Below, piece by piece: positions 42,474 through 51,453 of a stretch of 64,000 nt of DNA. The notes below the pieces were generated by a model that worked only from the letters and a program-made list of their open reading frames with translations, was not told the DNA's origin and ran no database searches. Position numbers and translations under genes: made by a program. The DNA is from Bacteroidota bacterium (GTDB lineage: Bacteria > Bacteroidota > Bacteroidia > Bacteroidales > Prolixibacteraceae). How positions within the stretch are numbered: position 1 is the first letter of the stretch; each line of letters starts with the position of its first letter. The DNA is taken from positions 124,001 through 188,000 of the forward strand of contig JAEYNZ010000126.1 of the NCBI GenBank assembly GCA_023412195.1. Direction: 5' to 3'.

Positions 42474-43184
42474 ATGATATCAGTAAATTATTCATTCGAC
42501 AGCCTTGGTTTTATTTCCGGTGAAATTGAAGAACTTTTAGGATTTAAACCGGGACAGGCTCCTGAGCCTTTTCCCGGTTTAATCGCTCAGGGGTTAAAAC
42601 TGGCTAACCATAATTGCATGGGGACGGGTGGCTATGTTATGTTTAATGAAGTATATACTGATCCCGTTTGTGTAACCATCCAAATTCATGACAAGGTATT
42701 TTATCCTGGCAAGACTGTTGTCAGGGAACTAAAAGATGCATCCCAGGCAGCACTTTTTCTTTGCACTGCAGGACATGAAATTACAGATTTGACAAAACAG
42801 CATGCTGCTGATGGAGACGATATGATGGCATATGTGCTGGATATCATTGGATCTGTAGCTGCCGATAAGGTAGCGCAAAAACTTCTGCAAAAACTGGAGA
42901 TGGAAATGGCTTTACTGGGATTAGGCATCACCGATTCATTTTCCCCCGGATACTGCAACTGGAGCGTAGCAGAGCAACAGACACTTTTCAGCCTGCTGCC
43001 ACCGGGGTTTTGCGGCATAAAATTATCACCTTCATCCCTGATGGATCCGGTAAAATCAGTAAGCGGAATAGCCGGAATCGGAAGAGGATTAATATCTAAG
43101 GGATACCAATGCAACTGGTGCACCGACAGGCACTGCATCTACGGAAAAATAAGACGCAGTAAAAAAGCCAAAAAAAGTCAGTGA
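42474..43184 (+). CDS. Free-standing vitamin B12-dependent methionine synthase activation-domain protein
   Basis: 236 residues from the ATG at 42474 (MISVNYSFDSLGF); an ATG at 42423 adds 17 residues unlike the family. It resembles the C-terminal reactivation domain of cobalamin methionine synthase: FLCTAGHEITDLT, LDIIGSVAADKVAQ, SPGYCNWSVAEQQTLFSLLP, and IKLSPSSLMDPVKSVSGIAGIG. The C-terminus adds a short Cys-rich tail (CNWCTDRHCIYGK) not found in MetH. In many anaerobes the activation domain is a separate protein that works with a shortened MetH or another corrinoid protein. The partner gene is not in the window. Confidence 0.82.
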   Translation: MISVNYSFDSLGFISGEIEELLGFKPGQAPEPFPGLIAQGLKLANHNCMGTGGYVMFNEVYTDPVCVTIQIHDKVFYPGKTVVRELKDASQAALFLCTAGHEITDLTKQHAADGDDMMAYVLDIIGSVAADKVAQKLLQKLEMEMALLGLGITDSFSPGYCNWSVAEQQTLFSLLPPGFCGIKLSPSSLMDPVKSVSGIAGIGRGLISKGYQCNWCTDRHCIYGKIRRSKKAKKSQ

Positions 43185-43317
43185 ACAGTTGCAAATATCA
43201 AAAGTAAAACATTTATTTGCTGTCAGGAATATCAATTAAAGGGTAAACCATTAATAGACTAACTACGTTAAGCTTAATGATATTTTGTGTATTGGTTAAA
43301 GAAAAAAAATACAAATT

Positions 43318-43665
43318 ATGGCACCTGACAAACCAAAAGTGATTAAGGATTATAATAAACTTGAAAAGAACCTTCAGGAACAGATAAAACTGGTTTACTC
43401 TGACGGTTTTGCTGATCACTTAATTCATTTTTTTGATAAAAACGGCATTAAAGTCACAGCTCTTCCCTTTGAAACTGAAGACAGGTATTACATGCTTAGA
43501 ATGACTGAAAATGAGGCAATCCAGATCGTGGATGAAGATGAGGATTTTGATGATGATGGTTTCCTGAAAGATGAGGTAAAACAGGATTATGAAGATAAAT
43601 ATGCTGATCTGGATCATGTGGCAGATCAGATTTCTGATGACGAAGATGAAGATGACGAGGATTGA
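43318..43665 (+). CDS. Conserved acidic protein of unknown function
   Basis: 115 residues. The first 70 form a compact domain (PKVIKDYNKLEKNLQEQIKL, FADHLIHFFDKNGIKVTALP, YYMLRMTENEAIQI), the last 45 are almost all Asp and Glu (ending DEDEDDED). I recall close relatives across Bacteroidota that are sometimes labelled DNA primase, but no primase motif is visible and I do not support that label. The very acidic tail suggests a small DNA-mimic or nucleic-acid-associated protein. It lies alone, converging on the dcw cluster. Confidence 0.8.
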   Translation: MAPDKPKVIKDYNKLEKNLQEQIKLVYSDGFADHLIHFFDKNGIKVTALPFETEDRYYMLRMTENEAIQIVDEDEDFDDDGFLKDEVKQDYEDKYADLDHVADQISDDEDEDDED

Positions 43666-43702
43666 CAGGCATAGCCGGGGAACCAGCATGCCTAACAACT
43701 TG

Positions 43703-44152
43703 TCAGCCTAAAAGCTCTCTTACTTTCACAGCAATGTCAGATCCTTCAGCTTTCCCTGTAAGTTCTTTTGAAGCAATCCCCATCACTTTTCCCATATCTT
43801 TCATTGATGAAGCCCCTGTTTTTGAAATGATATCTTTAACAGCAGCTTCAAGCTCATCAGGTGTAAGTTTTTTCGGAAGATAAGCTTCATATACCTTCAC
43901 CTGTACCATTTCCTGCATATACAGGTCCTGGCGCCCCTGTTCCCTGTAAATGGTTGCAGAGTCGAGACCTTGTTTAGCCAGTTTACCGATTATTTTTACC
44001 GATTCCTCATCCGTTAATTCAGAACCTGCGCCTTTTGAAGACCTTGCCTCAATCATCACCTTTTTAATGTTCCGCAATGCTTCCAGTTTCTCCTTATCAC
44101 GGGCTTTCATAGCCACTTTAATATCCTCGTTAATTTGTTCAGACAATGACAT
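43703..44152 (-). CDS. GatB/YqeY domain protein
   Basis: 149 residues. YqeY fold: an N-terminal helical part (LSEQINEDIKVAMKARDKEK, LEALRNIKKVMIEARSSK) and the C-terminal tRNA-binding-like domain (AYLPKKLTPDELEAAVKDII, DMGKVMGIASKEL). It resembles the C-terminal domain of the GatB amidotransferase subunit, which binds tRNA, but acts alone and its role is unknown. It begins 18 bases after the second ftsZ ends and closes the division cluster, an order common in Bacteroidota. Confidence 0.9.
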   Translation of the reverse strand: MSLSEQINEDIKVAMKARDKEKLEALRNIKKVMIEARSSKGAGSELTDEESVKIIGKLAKQGLDSATIYREQGRQDLYMQEMVQVKVYEAYLPKKLTPDELEAAVKDIISKTGASSMKDMGKVMGIASKELTGKAEGSDIAVKVRELLG

Positions 44153-44170
44153 ATCGGTTTATTTTAATGT

Positions 44171-45574
44171 TTAATCTACCTGTCCGTGAAGGTATGAATT
44201 TTTATCGGTAATTTTATTTTCGCTGGTTACGGAATAATTTGAAAACTTTTTCTTGTATTTAGGATCATTCATCCTCAGTTGGCGGCGTTTATAAGCAGGG
44301 ATATTTTCGAGTTCATCCAGGTCTTCGTCGGAGGCCGATGAGAAATCCAACCTCACATTGTCTGTTGGGTTGTTCCGCTCCTTCATAGTTTTTGGATAGA
44401 GAATTTCAAATTCCAGTTCTTTTTCCTCAGGTTCCTTTACTTCAGGTTGAGTCTCTCTATTGTTATAAACAGAACCAGGTGCAGGTTCTTCTTCTATAAG
44501 CACAGGTGCAGTTGTTACCTGAACAGGCTGAACCGGTGGTGCGACTGTCAGTACAACATGTTCTTTTTCAAGTTTATGTTCTCCTGTGATTGCAGATATT
44601 GAACTTTTTCCAAATCCTGTGGCAATTAACGTCACAGAAATTTCTTCTCCAAGTGCCTCATCTTTTCCATTACCCCAGATCAGGTCCGCTTCAAACCCTG
44701 CCTTATTCTGAAGGTAATCGGTAATGATTCCAACCTCATCCATTGTTACTTCATGTGTCCCTGAGGTAATGTTCAACAGGATATTTTTTGCTCCCCGGAT
44801 ATCACTGTTATTCAGAAGGGGAGAATTCAAAGCTCTTTCAACCGCTTCTGCAGCCCTATCCTTGCCGCTTGCCAACCCTGTTCCCATCAGGGCCAGCCCG
44901 CTTTTACGCATTACAGTTTCCACATCTGCAAAGTCAACATTAATATAACCCGGTACTGTTATAATTTCAGCAATTCCTTTGGCAGCTGTGGCCAAAACAT
45001 TATCCGCTTTTGAGAATGCTTCAGAGATCCCAAAGTCGCCGTACATTTCACGGATTCGTTCATTATTTATAATCAGCAGGGCATCAACATGGTTTTCCAG
45101 CAAAGTAATACCGTCGATAGCCTGTTTGAGCCTTCGCTTTCCTTCATTGCGAAAAGGAATGGTTACAATCCCAACGGTAAGGAATCCACTGGCACTGCAG
45201 GCTTCAGCAATAACCGGGGCTCCGCCGGTGCCGGTACCGCCACCCATTCCTGCAGTGACGAACACCATTTTCGTTTTTCCTGAAAGTACCTTTTTCACAT
45301 CATCAATATTTTCAAGAGCAGCCTGTTTCCCAACTTCAGGCCTGTTACCAGCACCCCGTCCCTCGGTAAGGGATGAACCCAGCTGCACCTTCAGGGGGAC
45401 AGGGCTGTTTTTCAGGGCCTGGGCATCCGTATTACAGATTACAAAATCAACATCATGGATGCCCTGTTTGAACATATAATTCAGGGCATTTCCTCCTCCA
45501 CCCCCAACGCCAATTACTTTAATAACATTTTCGTATTGATCGGGATATGTAATATCTACTGCTTTTTCTTCCAT
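44171..45574 (-). CDS. ftsZ: Cell division protein FtsZ, canonical copy
   Basis: 467 residues. Core about 15-325: GTP-binding start KVIGVGGGGGNALNYM, tubulin signature GMGGGTGTGGAPV, and the T7 synergy loop INVDFADVETVM with the catalytic aspartates. A long variable linker follows (about 330-435, rich in Glu and Pro), then the C-terminal core peptide ENIPAYKRRQLRM typical of Bacteroidota FtsZ, the docking site for FtsA. The extension after it (about 40 residues) is polar. It polymerises into the division ring. It is the downstream member of a tandem pair, 24 bases after the other copy, and is the closer match to the usual single FtsZ of the phylum. Confidence 0.95.
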   Translation of the reverse strand: MEEKAVDITYPDQYENVIKVIGVGGGGGNALNYMFKQGIHDVDFVICNTDAQALKNSPVPLKVQLGSSLTEGRGAGNRPEVGKQAALENIDDVKKVLSGKTKMVFVTAGMGGGTGTGGAPVIAEACSASGFLTVGIVTIPFRNEGKRRLKQAIDGITLLENHVDALLIINNERIREMYGDFGISEAFSKADNVLATAAKGIAEIITVPGYINVDFADVETVMRKSGLALMGTGLASGKDRAAEAVERALNSPLLNNSDIRGAKNILLNITSGTHEVTMDEVGIITDYLQNKAGFEADLIWGNGKDEALGEEISVTLIATGFGKSSISAITGEHKLEKEHVVLTVAPPVQPVQVTTAPVLIEEEPAPGSVYNNRETQPEVKEPEEKELEFEILYPKTMKERNNPTDNVRLDFSSASDEDLDELENIPAYKRRQLRMNDPKYKKKFSNYSVTSENKITDKNSYLHGQVD

Positions 45575-45598
45575 TGTGATGTATTTTCAAGTTTAACA

Positions 45599-46918
45599 TT
45601 AACCTTCCAACGGCTGATCATCATCATCGAATAAACGGCCCAGCCTGAAATTCTTATAAAACCAGTTATCAATTCCTTCCTGCGCTACAGGTTCCTTTAC
45701 ATTGTCTTTTTTCTTCTTCTCTTTTTTCTTACGGGAGAAGGTATTCCTGATTCCGTTGTCCTTTGTCTTTACAGAAAGATCAGTAACAAATAACTTCCCC
45801 GGATCAGAATCCATCTCACTTTCTACAAGTTCACCCTCCTCTTCCGGTTCATATGAGAAAAGTTCCTCATGGATCTTTTCTTCCTTCTTAGCCTTTTCTT
45901 CAAGATTATATTTTTCCGGCTCCTGCCTGGGCTGCAACAATTGATTTGGATTAATTTTAAATCCGGTGGCAAGTATTGTTACACTAACATTATCGCCCAG
46001 GCTTTCATCAACTCCATTTCCCCAGATGATGTCAGCTTCCTGCCCTGCCCTCTCCTGGAGGGTCTGAATAATGCTTCCGATTTCGCCAATGGTGATTTCC
46101 TCTTTACCTGAAATGATGTTAAGAAGGATGTTTTTGGTGCCACAAATATCATTGCTGTCGAGCAGGGGTGATTCGAGTGCTGCATTTACGGCTTTCAGGG
46201 CCCTGCCTTCCCCTGTAGCCAGTCCTGTACCCATTATAAAAACATGGCTGTCATGCATTACGGTATATACATCAGCGAAGTCAATATTTACATTGCCATG
46301 CACAGTAATAATTTCGGCCACACCTTTAACTGCCGTTCCTACAATGTTGTCGGCTCTTTTGAACGCCTGACTGGCAGGAAGGTCACCAAATATGCTATGT
46401 AGCCGCTGGTTACTTACTACAAGCATGCTGTCGACAGACTCCGATAATTTTTTTATTCCTTCCATGGCCTGGCCAAACCGTTTTTTACCTTCAGCCGGAG
46501 AAGGTACAGTAACAACAGCAATTGTCAGTATACCAAGATCACGAGCCAGACTCGCAATTACAGGTGCAGCGCCGGTTCCGGTTCCACCACCCATGCCTGC
46601 GGTGATAAATAACATTTTTGTAGAGTCCTGCAAAACCCTTTTGATGTCGTCATAATTCTCACGGGCAGCTTCTTCTCCCATCCGGGGCAGGTTTCCGGCT
46701 CCACGGCCCTCAGTAAGGGTTACCCCTAGCCTGATTTTAGTAGGTACCGGGCTATTCTCCATGGCCTGCTGGTCGGTATTGCAAATTATAAAATCTACAC
46801 CGGCTATGCCTTCTTCATACATATGACTGACCGCGTTACAGCCACCTCCGCCGACGCCAATCACTTTAATGATGGAAGATGATGCTTTGGGAAATTGAAA
46901 GTTTACTAATTCAGTCAT
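45599..46918 (-). CDS. ftsZ: Second FtsZ paralogue with an unusual membrane-like tail
   Basis: 439 residues. The GTPase core (about 15-320) aligns without gaps to the downstream FtsZ and is roughly half identical by eye. Key motifs are intact: KVIGVGGGGCNAVSHM, GMGGGTGTGAAPV and VNIDFADVYTVM, so it should bind and hydrolyse GTP and polymerise. It lacks the C-terminal core peptide. Instead it has an acidic linker, a lysine-rich stretch (SRKKKEKKKKDN), a segment with alternating hydrophobic and basic residues (WFYKNFRLGRLF) and an aspartate run (DDDD), much like the end of FtsA next door. It may bind membrane directly. It lies between ftsA (12 bases) and canonical ftsZ (24 bases). Confidence 0.92.
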   Translation of the reverse strand: MTELVNFQFPKASSSIIKVIGVGGGGCNAVSHMYEEGIAGVDFIICNTDQQAMENSPVPTKIRLGVTLTEGRGAGNLPRMGEEAARENYDDIKRVLQDSTKMLFITAGMGGGTGTGAAPVIASLARDLGILTIAVVTVPSPAEGKKRFGQAMEGIKKLSESVDSMLVVSNQRLHSIFGDLPASQAFKRADNIVGTAVKGVAEIITVHGNVNIDFADVYTVMHDSHVFIMGTGLATGEGRALKAVNAALESPLLDSNDICGTKNILLNIISGKEEITIGEIGSIIQTLQERAGQEADIIWGNGVDESLGDNVSVTILATGFKINPNQLLQPRQEPEKYNLEEKAKKEEKIHEELFSYEPEEEGELVESEMDSDPGKLFVTDLSVKTKDNGIRNTFSRKKKEKKKKDNVKEPVAQEGIDNWFYKNFRLGRLFDDDDQPLEG

Positions 46919-46930
46919 ATAGTTAGGATA

Positions 46931-48211
46931 TTATTTAAATGCGACATCTTCATCATCGTCCATATAATCAAGCACACCCTGAACAACGCCCTTGAACCAT
47001 GGACCGATTTTGTTCTCCTTCTTTTTCTTAACCTTTTTTCTTGATGAAACAATTTCAGGTTCTTCTTTCTGCAAGATCAGTTTTAGTAAACCAAAAGCAG
47101 TAAGGTAATCCTTACTTTCAAAATTTTTAGGCTGATTTGCAGGCTTGAAAACCGGGAACGCAATGCGGGCATCCAGACCGGTTCGGAATTTAATGAGGGA
47201 TACCAGGTTATTTAGTCCTGATGTTCCACCTGAGACTACGATTCCTGAGCCCAATTGATCAGCAATGCCTGATCTTTCTATCTGGAAATTAACACTGTCA
47301 ATGATTTCTTCCATACGAGCCTGGATGATAAATGCAAGGCTCTTAAAGGATATTTCCTTTGGTTCCCACCCACTGTGTCCGGGTATGGTTACGACTTTTC
47401 TTTCGTCGGCAAAATCGCCGAGGGCCTGGCCATATTGTATTTTAAGCTGTTCCGCCCATTTCAGAAGAATCGAACATCCTTCCTTGATATCATGTGTAAC
47501 CACTTCACCTCCAAAGGGAATAACAGCCATATGAATTAAAGTTCCTTCATGGTAAACTGCCATTTTTGTCGTGCCGGCACCAATGTCAAGCATAATTGCT
47601 CCCAATTCCTTTTCATCATCGGTTAAAACAGCCTCGCCTGTAACAAGCGGCGATAACATGATATCACCAGCCTCAACACCTGCTTTTTCAAGTACTCTCC
47701 TGAAGTTTTGCACATAACTTTCAGGAACCATAACAAGTTTGTAAGTACCTTCAATTTTCCTTCCTGTAATACCAGCCGGAGAAAGATCGCAAATCTCCTC
47801 ATCAACGATATACCCCTGGGGGACTACATGAAGAATGACATACCCCGGTTCTACCTGAAGTTCATGTACTTCTTTCAGTAATCCATCAACGTCCTGCTGG
47901 GTAACAACTCCTTCACCGGTTGTATACCGGCCTGTTTTATAGTCGATAATTTTCATTGGCTGACCGGCAAACGACACGCTTACCTTCAGAATATCATCTT
48001 CAAGCCTGGATTTAAGCTCATTCAACAGTTGGGTAACACATGCCGCTGCTTCATCGATATTGAAAACCACTCCCCTTTTTATCCCTTTGGCAGGAACTTT
48101 TGCTACAGCTAAAAGTTCAACCTTCCCTCCTTCATCCTGCCTGCCTGCCAAAGCTGTCAGTTTGGAGGTGCCAAAGTCGATTACTACTGAAAAATCTGTT
48201 TTTGATGCCAT
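46931..48211 (-). CDS. ftsA: Cell division protein FtsA
   Basis: 426 residues. Actin-like fold: VVIDFGTSKLTALAG (phosphate 1), the 1C domain (about 85-165), IMLDIGAGTTKMAVY (phosphate 2) and GIVVSGGTSGLNNL (adenosine motif). The C-terminal tail has a lysine-rich stretch (SRKKVKKKKENK) and the amphipathic membrane helix WFKGVVQGVLDYM, followed by DDDED. FtsA anchors FtsZ polymers to the inner membrane and recruits the divisome. It lies two bases downstream of ftsQ and 12 before the unusual ftsZ. Confidence 0.95.
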   Translation of the reverse strand: MASKTDFSVVIDFGTSKLTALAGRQDEGGKVELLAVAKVPAKGIKRGVVFNIDEAAACVTQLLNELKSRLEDDILKVSVSFAGQPMKIIDYKTGRYTTGEGVVTQQDVDGLLKEVHELQVEPGYVILHVVPQGYIVDEEICDLSPAGITGRKIEGTYKLVMVPESYVQNFRRVLEKAGVEAGDIMLSPLVTGEAVLTDDEKELGAIMLDIGAGTTKMAVYHEGTLIHMAVIPFGGEVVTHDIKEGCSILLKWAEQLKIQYGQALGDFADERKVVTIPGHSGWEPKEISFKSLAFIIQARMEEIIDSVNFQIERSGIADQLGSGIVVSGGTSGLNNLVSLIKFRTGLDARIAFPVFKPANQPKNFESKDYLTAFGLLKLILQKEEPEIVSSRKKVKKKKENKIGPWFKGVVQGVLDYMDDDEDVAFK

Positions 48212-48213
48212 GA

Positions 48214-48963
48214 CTATCTTTTTTTCGCTATAACCTGGTTTTTGTATTTCAAACTTATCAACCTGTACTTATCCCAGTTATTTTGTGCCAGTACCTGCTC
48301 ATAAAAAGCTTTCATATTTCTTAACTTCTCCGGGAAATCTTTTAAAGATCCAAGTTCTATAATCTGATCACCTACAAGAGGCGTCAGTAATATGTCACCA
48401 TTTTTATCAATATGGATTTGTTTTATCTGGGCTTTCCAAAATGGGTTATCATTGATAAATGTAACAAAGGGAAGCAGTTCCTGCCGGGCGTACTCTTCTG
48501 AAAAGTTGCCGGTTGCCACCAGCACATTGGCAGAGTAGCTGGTTGACACCGGTATCTTCTCTCCGTCCTTATCCAGGTAATAGTTTCCTCCCGATGACAT
48601 CACTCTAAGCGCAGGCTCACGGTGCCTGATCCTGATAGCCAGTGTGCCATTGAAAGAAGTGCTGTCGCGCGTTAAAATCTTATAAACTTCAGCTTTTTGA
48701 ATGGCTTTATGTTTTTCAACTTCCAGTTCTATCCACTCAGTATCGATCAGCCTTAAATCTTTCCCCAGCAGTTGTTTATCGGCAGCATGTACAAGGCGGG
48801 CGATTTCATCCTTGCTTATCCTGATAGATTCGTCTTCCCTTAATTCAATATGTATGTTGCGGCAGGTTACGTGCCTGCTTTCCCTTGCAGTGAACGCAAG
48901 TGTAACCACAAGAAATGCAGCAAGAAGAAAATAACCCGCAAGTATTAATATTTTACGCAACAT
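48214..48963 (-). CDS. ftsQ: Cell division protein FtsQ
   Basis: 249 residues. A short cytoplasmic end, one membrane span (about 7-24, LAGYFLLAAFLVVTLAF), then periplasmic POTRA-like (about 37-110, IRISKDEIARLVHAADKQLL) and FtsQ beta domains. It joins FtsL and other divisome parts and regulates septal wall synthesis. Sequence conservation is low but the position between murC and ftsA and the layout settle the call. Start overlaps the murC stop by one base. Confidence 0.88.
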   Translation of the reverse strand: MLRKILILAGYFLLAAFLVVTLAFTARESRHVTCRNIHIELREDESIRISKDEIARLVHAADKQLLGKDLRLIDTEWIELEVEKHKAIQKAEVYKILTRDSTSFNGTLAIRIRHREPALRVMSSGGNYYLDKDGEKIPVSTSYSANVLVATGNFSEEYARQELLPFVTFINDNPFWKAQIKQIHIDKNGDILLTPLVGDQIIELGSLKDFPEKLRNMKAFYEQVLAQNNWDKYRLISLKYKNQVIAKKR

Positions 48964-50348
48964 CAGTTTTTATTTTTCAGAATTTCAATTATTTCACTTG
49001 CAATACCGTCAATATCTCCAGCTCCCATTGTAATAACAATTTCTGTTTCGCGCTCATGTAATAATGCCGGAACCTGTTTTTTATCAACAAGAACCTTGTT
49101 TTCCAGTTTCATCAATTGAAGGATCATATCAGTAGACACACCAAAAATGGGTTCCTCCCTTGCAGGGTAGAGTGGCACCAGGATCGCTTCATCGAGCAGG
49201 TCAAGACTTGTGGCAAATTCCGGCGCAAAATCCCGGGTGCGGGAATAAAGATGCGGTTGAAAAATCCCGGTGATTTTCCTTCCCGGATATAAAGCTTTCA
49301 CAGAAGTTATCACTGCTTCAAGTTCGGCAGGATGGTGGGCATAATCATCAATATATATATGTTCATTACCTTTGTACCGGACATCAAACCGCCTCACCAC
49401 ACCTGTATAATTTTCAAGCCCGTATTTTATTTCATCAGCCGATGCACCTGCCAAATAAGCAAGTGCCGAAGCCCCTACAGCATTTTCAACATTAACAAGT
49501 CCGGGATAATTCATCCTGCAATTGGCAATAATTCCCCCTGGAGTATATAAATCGAACGTATAATATCCGCCTTCACTGCTCAACTGAAGATGTATGGGAT
49601 AAAAATCGGCCTTTTCTTTCAGTGAATAAGAATACACTTCGGCTTTGGATTTAGAAGAATCAAGTTTTACTCCTTTTTTGATAACTAATTTCCCACCCGG
49701 CTTCACCTGTGAAATAAATTTTTCAAACGACTCCTCTACTTTTTCCTTATCGCCATATATATCAAGGTGATCAGCATCAACTGAAGTAACCAGTGCGATC
49801 AAAGGCTTAAGATGCAAAAACGACCGGTCAAATTCATCTGCTTCAGCAACAATCCATGGCGTACTTTCAGAAGGAAGCAACAGATTGCTGCCGAAATTTT
49901 TTGAAATACCACCAAGGAAAGCACCACATCCAACCTTAGAATGATGAAGAATATTTGCGGTCATAGTACTTACCGTTGTTTTACCGTGGGTACCTGCAAC
50001 AGCAATGCAATTGTTGTCATTACAGATCATGCCCAGAACTTTAGCCCGTTTCAGCAGTCCAATTGTCTTCTCTCTGAACCACGATAGTTCCTTATGTTCA
50101 TAGGGCAAAGCAGGTGTAAAGACAGCCAGTGTTTCGGCAGGGTCCCATTTGGAGGGAATGTTCCTGATGTCATCCTCAAAGTGAACATCGATACCTTCAG
50201 CCTGCATAGCATCGGTTAATGAGGTCGGTGTCCGGTCGTAACCTGCAACATTTTTCCCGGAGAATTTAAAATAACGTGCAAGGGCGCTCATCCCGATGCC
50301 CCCTATTCCGAGGAAGTATACATTTTTAATATTTTGAAGATTGCTCAT
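48963..50348 (-). CDS. murC: UDP-N-acetylmuramate--L-alanine ligase
   Basis: 461 residues. Three Mur-ligase domains: the UDP-binding N-terminal fold (VYFLGIGGIGMSALARYFK), the ATPase centre (AVAGTHGKTTVSTMTANIL, EADEFDRSFLHL) and the C-terminal amino-acid binding domain (IYIDDYAHHPAELEAVI, FQPHLYSRT). It adds L-alanine to UDP-MurNAc, the first step of stem peptide synthesis. Cytoplasmic. Overlaps murG by four bases and ftsQ by one. Confidence 0.97.
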   Translation of the reverse strand: MSNLQNIKNVYFLGIGGIGMSALARYFKFSGKNVAGYDRTPTSLTDAMQAEGIDVHFEDDIRNIPSKWDPAETLAVFTPALPYEHKELSWFREKTIGLLKRAKVLGMICNDNNCIAVAGTHGKTTVSTMTANILHHSKVGCGAFLGGISKNFGSNLLLPSESTPWIVAEADEFDRSFLHLKPLIALVTSVDADHLDIYGDKEKVEESFEKFISQVKPGGKLVIKKGVKLDSSKSKAEVYSYSLKEKADFYPIHLQLSSEGGYYTFDLYTPGGIIANCRMNYPGLVNVENAVGASALAYLAGASADEIKYGLENYTGVVRRFDVRYKGNEHIYIDDYAHHPAELEAVITSVKALYPGRKITGIFQPHLYSRTRDFAPEFATSLDLLDEAILVPLYPAREEPIFGVSTDMILQLMKLENKVLVDKKQVPALLHERETEIVITMGAGDIDGIASEIIEILKNKN

Positions 50349-51442
50349 TTTCTTAATAGTTTATCCACTTCATCAACAATATGTTTTGTGGCATTGGGTT
50401 TAGCCAGTAATTTTATATGGTCTGAAAGTTGCCTGCACTTTTCAGGAGATTGAACAAGTGAGACAGCCTCAGGCATCAATTTTTCATGAATTTCAATATC
50501 AGGGATCAGAACTGCGGCCCCTTCCCTTTCAAGTGCCAGTGCATTTTTAGTCTGATGGTCTTCAGCTACGTTAGGCGAAGGGACCAGAATTGCCGGTTTC
50601 GCAACAAGGCAAAGTTCGGAAATTGTTCCTGCACCTGCCCTGGAAATAACAACTGTAGCGGCAGCATACGCCAGGTCCATGCGCGAAATGAATTCATAAA
50701 CATGCAGGTTCGGCGGAATGATTCCTTCCAGTTTTGACAGTATGTCTTTGTAATAACCAGAACCTGTTTGCCATATAAATTCAACTCCTGATGCTGCAAT
50801 TAATTCCATACTATTCATCACAGCATCATTGACTGATTTTGCACCAAGGCTGCCACCAACAATCAGCACTACCTTTGCATTTTCTTTTAACCCAAAATAT
50901 TCAACAGCTTCCTGACGGTTATCAGCCTGCTTCAGCAGATTTTCCCTTACAGGATTACCTGTATGGACAATCTTTTGTTTTGGAAAGTACCGGTCCATTC
51001 CATCATACGCTACACAAATTACATTTGCCTTTTTAGCAAGCAATTTATTTGTAATTCCGGCATATGAGTTCTGTTCCTGGATTAGTGTAGGAACTCCTTC
51101 ACGTGCAGCAGCACGGAGTACAGGTCCGCTGGCAAAACCTCCCACTCCAATGGCAATCTGGGGCTTAAAATCCTGTATAAGCTTTTTTGCAATCAGGTTA
51201 CTTTTTACGAGTCCCCATGCAAATTTAAATAGTCTGATTCCCGGCTTGCGGGGAAAACCGGTTACAGGAAGTCCTATGATCCTATACCCTGCTGCAGGTA
51301 CTTTTTCCATTTCCATCCGGCCAAGGGCTCCTGCAAATAAAATTTCAGCAGCCGGATAACGGCTCCTGATTTCATTTGCGATGGCCAGTGCCGGAAAAAT
51401 ATGTCCGCCTGTGCCACCTCCGCTTATGATCACCCTTTCCAT
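50345..51442 (-). CDS. murG: Lipid II synthase MurG (GlcNAc transferase)
   Basis: 365 residues. GT-B glycosyltransferase with RVIISGGGTGGHIFPALAIA at the start, the UDP-GlcNAc site VVISRAGAGTISELCLVAKP (about 275) and VLIVGGSLGAKSVNDAV. It attaches N-acetylglucosamine to lipid I on the inner face of the inner membrane. Starts 11 bases after ftsW. Confidence 0.97.
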   Translation of the reverse strand: MERVIISGGGTGGHIFPALAIANEIRSRYPAAEILFAGALGRMEMEKVPAAGYRIIGLPVTGFPRKPGIRLFKFAWGLVKSNLIAKKLIQDFKPQIAIGVGGFASGPVLRAAAREGVPTLIQEQNSYAGITNKLLAKKANVICVAYDGMDRYFPKQKIVHTGNPVRENLLKQADNRQEAVEYFGLKENAKVVLIVGGSLGAKSVNDAVMNSMELIAASGVEFIWQTGSGYYKDILSKLEGIIPPNLHVYEFISRMDLAYAAATVVISRAGAGTISELCLVAKPAILVPSPNVAEDHQTKNALALEREGAAVLIPDIEIHEKLMPEAVSLVQSPEKCRQLSDHIKLLAKPNATKHIVDEVDKLLRK

Positions 51443-51453
51443 CTTATGTTCTT

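Noticed and set aside
43318..43665. DNA primase as a product name
   Set aside because: No zinc finger, TOPRIM or helicase-binding motif is present in 115 residues.
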